DNA of 49,116 nt, from NCBI GenBank assembly GCA_021805805.1, contig JAJZEB010000013.1, positions 1 to 49,116 on the forward strand. The letters are read 5' to 3'. Shown in pieces: positions 44,398 through 49,116 of this stretch; within the stretch, counting starts at the first letter, position 1; each line of letters starts with the position of its first letter. Position numbers and translations under genes: made by a program. The DNA is from Pseudomonadota bacterium. Lineage in GTDB: Bacteria > Pseudomonadota > Gammaproteobacteria > Burkholderiales > Burkholderiaceae_C. Below the pieces are notes generated by a model. It saw only the letters and a program-made list of their open reading frames with translations, did not search any database and had not been told where the DNA came from.

Positions 44398-45146
44398 GGT
44401 GCCTCACCCTCATCGACGGCGCCATCCTCGAACTCCTCATCCAAGGGAGGGAGATCATCCCCGTCATCGGCGCTGCCGGGTGAGCGCACCAGTTGGGCGT
44501 ACGTGCGGGAGAGACTCTGAATTTCCTCCGCGGAGAACAGCAGCTTCAGCGTGGGGGCAACCTCGTATCGCTCATCGGAGCCACGGATGCGCTGGATCAG
44601 GCTCAGCTTCTTGGCTTTTTCTACCGCGTTGGTGATCTGACGCTCGAACCTCGCATGATCGGGGTTGCCCTCGCGCTCGAACACCGCCATGTGTTCGCGC
44701 ATCTCGCCCAGCGACAGAACAGCGCGCTCGCCCTGGGCGTCGGCCTGAGTCAAGCGTTGCCGCAGGAACAGGAGCAAAGTCGTCTCCAGGAAGGTCAGCG
44801 ACGCCTTGCGCAGGAGGATGGGGACATCCAGCTCCTCCGACGTCACTTGCCGCGTGAAAGCGACCTGCTGCTCGTGATCGATGACCACCTCGAGGAACAA
44901 GTCGTGCATGCGCGAGCGGATGATGGCCTGGTCGCGCAACAGCACCGGCCACAGCTTCGACTGCCGCCTGGCGTCAACCGAGGGGCCGAGCAGGAGTTGG
45001 ACGAGGACTCGGCGTGTGTCGACCGGAAGTGTTCCGGTGTCGCCCAGAAAGCTCGCCACAGCCATGGCGCCCTCATCCGCGACCAGCGGGACCGAGCCCA
45101 GGTCTTCGGCGTCACTCGCTCGCGGCAACTCAATCGACGAGTTCAA
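44394..45146 (-). CDS. jetB: Wadjet MukE-like subunit JetB (DUF4194)
   Basis: This 250-residue protein matches the DUF4194/MukE-like subunit of Wadjet: a helical winged-helix arrangement with RRVLVQLLLGPSV near residue 45, LLRKASLTFLETTLLLFLRQ near 112-131, and a very acidic tail. It starts with TTG at 45146; AAGGAG seven bases upstream supports this over any ATG. It overlaps jetA by 17 bases and jetC by four. Confidence 0.9.
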   Translation of the reverse strand: MNSSIELPRASDAEDLGSVPLVADEGAMAVASFLGDTGTLPVDTRRVLVQLLLGPSVDARRQSKLWPVLLRDQAIIRSRMHDLFLEVVIDHEQQVAFTRQVTSEELDVPILLRKASLTFLETTLLLFLRQRLTQADAQGERAVLSLGEMREHMAVFEREGNPDHARFERQITNAVEKAKKLSLIQRIRGSDERYEVAPTLKLLFSAEEIQSLSRTYAQLVRSPGSADDGDDLPPLDEEFEDGAVDEGEAP

Positions 45147-46593
45147 GGTTGCGCTCCTTCAGGAAAAAAATGGTCGGCACGCGCGCTCTGCGCTGCACCG
45201 CATCGTCGCCTCGCCAGGCGACGACTTCGGATCCGCCGGCCATTTCACCGTGTTTGGCTCCGAGGGCAACATAGCCAACGATGCTCCCAAGACCCTGCTC
45301 GGCAGGAAACAGCTCGAGGATCTGGGCAATGGTCGCCTGCGACTGGTGCTCGAGCACATCCCGAACATGCTGGCGCAGGGTCCGAAAGTCGATTTCGGAC
45401 TGACGCACCAGATCGCTGATGGCCTCCAGATCGAGCTCCGACGGCTCCGCGACCAGCATCGACGCATCACTCACCCGCTGGGCCGGGTCGTACAGGATCC
45501 ACTGCGAAACAGACCGGATTCGGCTGCTGGACTGCATGAGCTCGAAGCCGACCTGGGCGTTGGGCCGGACGAGCGCCTTGGCCTCCAGCGCTCCTTGAGT
45601 CGCCGCCCTGAGCAGACCGTGCAAACGCCGATGCTCCAGGAATTCCCGGCTCTGCACGAAACTCTTCAGACTGCGCGCGAAATGCTGGAGCACGTCGTGC
45701 ACGCCACGCCCCTCGTCAACAAGCGCGCCCGTCAGCCCAAGCAGGAACTTGCGCTCTTGCGACTCGAGCTGCCTGGCGAACGGCCGGCTGCTCACTTCAT
45801 CGAGCGACTCCCGCAGGGTTGCCGCTTGCTCACTGTCCGTGAGCAAGCGCCAGAACGCCTGAAAGGTGCGGCCGGCGTCGCTGTCGCCGATGAGATCCAC
45901 GCCAGCAAAAAGCTGTTCGAGCACTTCGCCACGGCTTCCTTCGTTCTCCATGAGACTTTGACGCAATCCACGGTTGAGCCGCTCGAACTCGTCACGCACG
46001 CTGCGGAAGTCTGTCGCAAGCTCCTGGGCGAGTGCAATGATTTCCCTGGCGCGTTCGAGGGCGCGATCGCTCGCCAGCGTCTTGACGCCACCGCGCTCGA
46101 CCTCGGCAATCGCCCGGTCGATTCGATCACGCTCAGCGTGAAGCGCGGCCAAGCGTGCGGATGGATTTGCATTCGTTTCGTCCGCCAGCCGCGACAGTTG
46201 TTGGATGACGACGGACAGGCGGCTCTCGGTCGCGGTCGTGCGTGGCTTCAGGAGTCCTGCAAGAAACCTCTGCGCAGTCAACGTGTCGGAGGAGAGTTCG
46301 TACTCCTCTTCTGCGGCGCCGGCCGGAAAACGCCGTGTCAGCCAGCCCTCGCTGAGCCACTCAGCCACATAGGCTCGAGCCGTCTGCGGCATGTCTTCGC
46401 CAGCGGCGCGAAACGAATCGATGTCGCGCGCCAGACGTTCGTGCACGACCGAGCTGGGTAGGGCCTTGTCACCGTCCTCGAAAGTCGTCTGAAGCAATGC
46501 GATGACAACAGGCGCCTTCGTGGCGCCGAGAAGCCGCCACAGAGGCTGATCCCGCAGGTTGCGTAGGGCGGCGATTGCGCGAAGACCTTTCAT
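45130..46593 (-). CDS. jetA: Wadjet kleisin-like subunit JetA (DUF3375)
   Basis: This 487-residue protein belongs to the DUF3375/MukF-like kleisin family. The opening ALRNLRDQPLWRLLGATKAP is characteristic, followed by winged-helix and long helical regions (LAALHAERDRIDRAIAEVE near residue 170). It would bridge the two JetC heads. The ATG at 46593 is 13 bases after the stop of the HigA-ImmA gene; a TTG at 46629 would overlap that gene. Close spacing suggests one transcript with the upstream toxin-antitoxin pair. Confidence 0.91.
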   Translation of the reverse strand: MKGLRAIAALRNLRDQPLWRLLGATKAPVVIALLQTTFEDGDKALPSSVVHERLARDIDSFRAAGEDMPQTARAYVAEWLSEGWLTRRFPAGAAEEEYELSSDTLTAQRFLAGLLKPRTTATESRLSVVIQQLSRLADETNANPSARLAALHAERDRIDRAIAEVERGGVKTLASDRALERAREIIALAQELATDFRSVRDEFERLNRGLRQSLMENEGSRGEVLEQLFAGVDLIGDSDAGRTFQAFWRLLTDSEQAATLRESLDEVSSRPFARQLESQERKFLLGLTGALVDEGRGVHDVLQHFARSLKSFVQSREFLEHRRLHGLLRAATQGALEAKALVRPNAQVGFELMQSSSRIRSVSQWILYDPAQRVSDASMLVAEPSELDLEAISDLVRQSEIDFRTLRQHVRDVLEHQSQATIAQILELFPAEQGLGSIVGYVALGAKHGEMAGGSEVVAWRGDDAVQRRARVPTIFFLKERNLELVD

Positions 46594-46606
46594 CGTCTCT
46601 GTACAG

Positions 46607-47734
46607 CTACTCGTCGGCGTGTCGCGCAATCCGATAGCTGACCTTCAGGCTGTTCAACCAGGTCGCCGGCAGCAACTCATCATGCTGCATCCGCCCCACA
46701 ACGATGCCGGGATGTACGCCGACCGCCCGCGCAAACGCGGAAATCGCATCATGACGCCGCGGGAGATCCCTGAGCAGCTTCGCGTCGTCTGGATGAATGA
46801 GCCAATCGCGCGCCCAAGCATCCGCCTCGTTCTCCTCCTCGGAGTCAGAGACATGCTTCGCCTGATCGTCGAGGAAGACCGATGACTTCTGCCGGCTGTG
46901 CAGAAGAATGTGGGCTGCCTCATGGAAGAAACTGAACCAGAACTTGTCGTTGGTCTTCCCATAGGGGGAGAGTTGGATCAACGGCCGCTGCGGGCCAAGC
47001 CAACGGGCGACACCGGATACATGGGTGCGCGGCAACGCTGGAACAAGAACGAAGGCGACACCCGAACCGTGCAGAAGCCTATGCAACTCCGGCCCAAATA
47101 CGTCGGGTGACTGAACGGTAAGAGAGCGAATCTCCTTCAATGCAGCGACAAAGCACTGCTCGTCATAGCGTGGCCCGTCTTGCCGCTCCGCTTCGCGTTC
47201 GCCCATGCGCAGCCAGGCCGAGATGGCAGCCACATCGGCCTGATCCTCCCTGCTTCGACGGAATGCAACTTCCATCCTTCCGTACTGCATCTGCCACTGC
47301 TCCGGACCTGCCACCCCGAAGAAGGCCAACAGCTCCCCTACGAGTGCGGCCTTGCCACGCGCATCAATACGGCGCTTTTTCAAGACTCCAAGATCGAAGA
47401 GTTCCTTGACTGGAAACTGCTCCAGCCAACTGACGAACATGGCGTTCTGGCTGGCCGCGTCGAGTCGCGCAGCGTGCTCTCGATACTGCGCCTCTCGCGT
47501 CAGCCAAAAACCGACCGATGCACCGAGAACCCGTTCCAGACGCACCGCGGCATCTTCCGACAACGATACCTTGCCCTTGATCAGTTGATTGACGTGCTTG
47601 AGCGAAAAACCGAGTCGCTCAGCAAGCGCCTGTTGGGTCCAGCCGCGTTCCTCAATGAGATTCAGGATCGTCTCACCAGGCGGAGAAACCCAATCGGGCG
47701 CGAACGCTGCGCCCTGTGCCACGGCCTCAGTCAT
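46607..47734 (-). CDS. higA: HigA-type antitoxin fused to ImmA/IrrE metallopeptidase domain
   Basis: This 375-residue protein begins with a HigA-like XRE helix-turn-helix (about residues 18-75: GWTQQALAERLGFSLKHVNQ). A central helical region and an ImmA/IrrE-type zinc peptidase domain (about 200-320) with intact FFHEAAHILLH (His271, Glu272, His275) follow. ImmA/IrrE proteins cleave or inactivate cognate repressors under stress. Here DNA binding and peptidase sit in one chain, so self-inactivation or target cleavage is possible. It overlaps the toxin gene by eight bases and lies immediately upstream of jetA. Confidence 0.88.
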   Translation of the reverse strand: MTEAVAQGAAFAPDWVSPPGETILNLIEERGWTQQALAERLGFSLKHVNQLIKGKVSLSEDAAVRLERVLGASVGFWLTREAQYREHAARLDAASQNAMFVSWLEQFPVKELFDLGVLKKRRIDARGKAALVGELLAFFGVAGPEQWQMQYGRMEVAFRRSREDQADVAAISAWLRMGEREAERQDGPRYDEQCFVAALKEIRSLTVQSPDVFGPELHRLLHGSGVAFVLVPALPRTHVSGVARWLGPQRPLIQLSPYGKTNDKFWFSFFHEAAHILLHSRQKSSVFLDDQAKHVSDSEEENEADAWARDWLIHPDDAKLLRDLPRRHDAISAFARAVGVHPGIVVGRMQHDELLPATWLNSLKVSYRIARHADE

Positions 47735-48056
47735 GGTAGCCCCCGATGTATTCGATAGAAACGATGGTCACGGCAGCCCAATCGATGGTGTGATCCTTCC
47801 GCCGAGGAACAGGGTCGTTGGCCGGCTCGAAGACCAAGCGCACCCCACCGTGAAGATCGAGGGCAAATTGCCCCGCACGATCGCGCTTGAGCTGATGCGG
47901 CCGACCTGCTGTCAGATCCGCGACAGTCGAGGCCGCGCAGAGATCAGCGAGCCGCGCCCGAAGCTTGCGCGCAACGGCATCCCCCAATGTCCTCGTTGCA
48001 ACCGCCTGCCGCTCGCAAATCTCTCGCAGACGAGCGTCCTTGAAACGGATCTCCAA
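47727..48056 (-). CDS. higB: HigB/RelE-family killer toxin
   Basis: This 109-residue protein is related to the RelE/HigB plasmid-maintenance killer family. It has IRFKDARLREICE at the start, a helical middle (LGDAVARKLRARLADL), then HQLKRDRAGQFALDL and the final strand VTIVSIEYIGGYHD. Such toxins cut mRNA on the ribosome. The start is TTG at 48056, backed by GGAGG seven bases upstream and an in-frame stop just before it. It is the first gene of the presumed higB-higA-jetABCD transcript. Confidence 0.82.
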   Translation of the reverse strand: MEIRFKDARLREICERQAVATRTLGDAVARKLRARLADLCAASTVADLTAGRPHQLKRDRAGQFALDLHGGVRLVFEPANDPVPRRKDHTIDWAAVTIVSIEYIGGYHD

Positions 48057-48102
48057 CGATAGCCTCCAAGGCGCGCTTGGGTGGCGCAGGAACTCGATGT
48101 AT

Positions 48103-48121
48103 TTTACCGGATCGGTAAAAG
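48103..48121. promoter_or_regulatory. Palindromic operator of the higBA-jet operon
   Basis: TTTTACCG and CGGTAAAA form perfect 8-base arms around a three-base GAT spacer, 47 bases upstream of the higB start. Such AT-ended palindromes directly upstream of higBA-type operons are typical antitoxin operators. It is the only strong dyad before the six-gene unit. Confidence 0.75.
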
Positions 48122-48496
48122 TCGCTCAAGCGCCGCCTGCGGGGCGGCATCGTAGCGAGTTGACGCTGATGCGCAAGACCCCGACGACCACCGTCCCCCA
48201 CGAGTTCAGCCTTGTCCCGCTCTCGGCAGCTGGAAGCCTGCGCTCGTTCGGAGGGTGCTTCAATGCCGGCGTCGAAAGTTCGGCTCCATCGTCGCAGTCG
48301 AGGAACTCGGCCATATGCTGCGCGAGGTCTGCCGAACGGAACGCTTCCGGGGTTAGCCTGACCTCGGCGTGTCGCCGCTGACGCTCGCGATCGCGCGGGC
48401 TTTAGAAAAAACGGGCATCCGGATTTGGCCGTGCTTGCCCACATCGAAATCCGGCTTTGCCATCCAGCGACGGTGCAGTCGGAGCCCACTGAAGTA

Positions 48497-48550
48497 AAAC
48501 ATCGTTTGACATACATCCAAAGGCTCGCCATAATCCGTACAACGATGTTT
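48497..48550 (+). promoter_or_regulatory. mazEF promoter flanked by a 10-bp inverted repeat
   Basis: A near-consensus sigma-70 promoter, TTGACA (48,506-48,511), 17 bases, CATAAT (48,529-48,534), precedes mazE. It is enclosed by AAACATCGTT (48,497-48,506) and AACGATGTTT (48,541-48,550), a perfect 10-base inverted repeat that suits binding of the MazE/MazF complex. A CAGGAG ribosome binding site follows, six to seven bases before the mazE ATG. Confidence 0.72.
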
Positions 48551-48564
48551 AACAGGAGTGCCCG

Positions 48565-48816
48565 ATGGAAGTCGCGCTGAAGAAGATGGGCAACAGCACC
48601 GCCGTGGTGATCCCGCCCCCGGTCCTCAAAGACCTTGGCATCGGTGCCGGCCAGCACCTGACGCTGGACACGACGGCAGACGGCAAGATCGTGCTGACGC
48701 CCAAGCGCAAGTACGTCCTGGCCGACATGATCGCGCAGTGCGACCTGAAGGCCGCGCCGCCGGCCGACCTGGCGTTGTGGGATGTGGCTCGACCCGTGGG
48801 CGGCGAGGTCATCTGA
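48565..48816 (+). CDS. mazE: MazE-type antitoxin (AbrB fold)
   Basis: This 83-residue protein has a SpoVT/AbrB-type swapped-hairpin DNA-binding start (KKMGNSTAVVIPPPVLKDLG). A flexible C-terminal tail (LADMIAQCDLKAAPPADLALW) would wrap the toxin. It is preceded by a consensus promoter and a good ribosome binding site. Its stop overlaps the mazF start (TGATG), the usual coupling of this module. Confidence 0.92.
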   Translation: MEVALKKMGNSTAVVIPPPVLKDLGIGAGQHLTLDTTADGKIVLTPKRKYVLADMIAQCDLKAAPPADLALWDVARPVGGEVI

Positions 48817-49116
48817 TGGCTGGTTTCGAACGAGGCGACATCGTGAGCGTACCCCTGGACCCCGCCATCGGCCATGAGCAGCGCGGCCCCCGGCCGGCTC
48901 TGGTCCTGACCACCAAGGAGTTCAACCGGCTCGGCGATGTTCTGATCGCGCCGATCACCAAGGGCGGCGACTTCGCACGCTACGCCGGCTTTGCTGTGAC
49001 CCTGACGGGCACTGGCTGCAAGACCCAGGGCGTAGCCTTGGTGAACAAGATTCGCATGCTTGACCTAGCCGCTCGCAAGGCGCGCAAGATCGAGCATGCA
49101 CCCCAAGAGGTGATCG
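48816..49116 (+). CDS. mazF: MazF/PemK-type endoribonuclease toxin (cut by window end)
   Basis: The first 100 residues of a PemK/MazF toxin are present. It has FERGDIVSVPLDPAIGHEQRGPRP with the RGPRPA loop typical of the RNA-binding face, then VLIAPITKG and the KTQGVALVNKIRMLD core carrying the catalytic threonine region. The frame is open at the right edge, so only the last residues are missing. It would cleave single-stranded mRNA at short sequence motifs when MazE is degraded. Confidence 0.92.
   Translation, partial: MAGFERGDIVSVPLDPAIGHEQRGPRPALVLTTKEFNRLGDVLIAPITKGGDFARYAGFAVTLTGTGCKTQGVALVNKIRMLDLAARKARKIEHAPQEVI

Larger units (their letters stand above)
48057..48564. other. Divergent gap between higB and mazE, no clear gene
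   Basis: This 508-base region contains the higBA operator palindrome at its left end and the mazEF promoter at its right end. In between, several small frames exist on both strands (for example 48,126-48,314 minus), but none has a recognisable product or a good ribosome binding site. It may hold remnants of a lost gene. Confidence 0.45.

Noticed and set aside
39837-46593. A chromosomal MukBEF condensin or MksBEFG rather than Wadjet
   Set aside because: The DUF3375, DUF4194, SMC-like and DUF3322/DUF2220 set in this order is the type I JetABCD arrangement, and JetD has the Toprim-type acidic residues.
48126-48657. Small frames on both strands between higB and mazE as extra toxin or antitoxin genes
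   Set aside because: None has a family motif or a credible ribosome binding site, and they overlap the mapped promoter and operator elements.

Overview
The window is very GC-rich, tightly packed bacterial DNA. Many genes start on overlapping ATGA or GTGA junctions. The gene content (aryl-polyene pigment genes, a DUF3141 PHA-synthase-like protein, OprB porin, YjjJ) suggests a betaproteobacterium, probably Burkholderiales. This is inference; no rRNA or other taxonomic marker is present.

Region 1 (about 300-17,235) is an aryl-polyene (APE/xanthomonadin-type) type II fatty-acid/polyketide pigment locus. A forward operon encodes an ACP, an acyl-ACP ligase, a hotdog dehydratase, an LpxL-like acyltransferase, a LolA-like carrier, an MMPL exporter, a polysaccharide deacetylase, a ketosynthase, a chain-length-factor-like ketosynthase, a second dehydratase and a ketoreductase. 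A convergent minus-strand operon (13,912 down to 10,359) encodes a second ACP, a further ketosynthase, a PAP2 phosphatase, a FabZ-type dehydratase and a MipA-type outer-membrane protein. A third operon, divergent from that one (14,126-17,235), encodes a COG4648-like membrane protein, a PlsC-type acyltransferase, a GT2 glycosyltransferase and a frameshifted methyltransferase. Six copies of a 13-bp tandem repeat lie in the divergent promoter. The enzymes fit building an aryl polyene on ACP, attaching it to a lipid and moving it to the outer membrane. No aromatic ammonia-lyase or thioesterase is visible.

Region 2 (17,264-31,869) holds housekeeping and signalling genes: an old-yellow-enzyme oxidoreductase, a small membrane protein, a chemoreceptor, a six-module hemerythrin/GAF/GGDEF/globin/GAF/EAL protein, an unrecognised lipoprotein behind an AT-rich promoter, an OprB-like porin, a DUF3141-HDOD gene pair, a cupin remnant, a Spy/LTXXQ protein and a glycine-zipper protein.

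Region 3 (32,035-35,589) is a PadR repressor divergent from fadH and a dienoyl-CoA isomerase. Two identical 18-bp palindromes sit between them, as expected of a self-contained switch for auxiliary beta-oxidation.

Region 4 (35,617-49,116) is a defence and toxin-antitoxin stretch: a YjjJ/HipA-family kinase, a QseBC-like two-component operon with a PepSY protein and a decayed membrane gene, a complete type I Wadjet system (jetABCD), a HigB-like toxin with a HigA-ImmA-type antitoxin directly upstream of jetA, and mazEF, with mazF cut by the window edge. The HigB/HigA-ImmA genes and jetABCD look like a single transcription unit starting at a perfect palindrome. This is the most interesting arrangement here, because it suggests that an anti-plasmid SMC nuclease is controlled by a toxin-antitoxin module carrying a metallopeptidase-type sensor domain.
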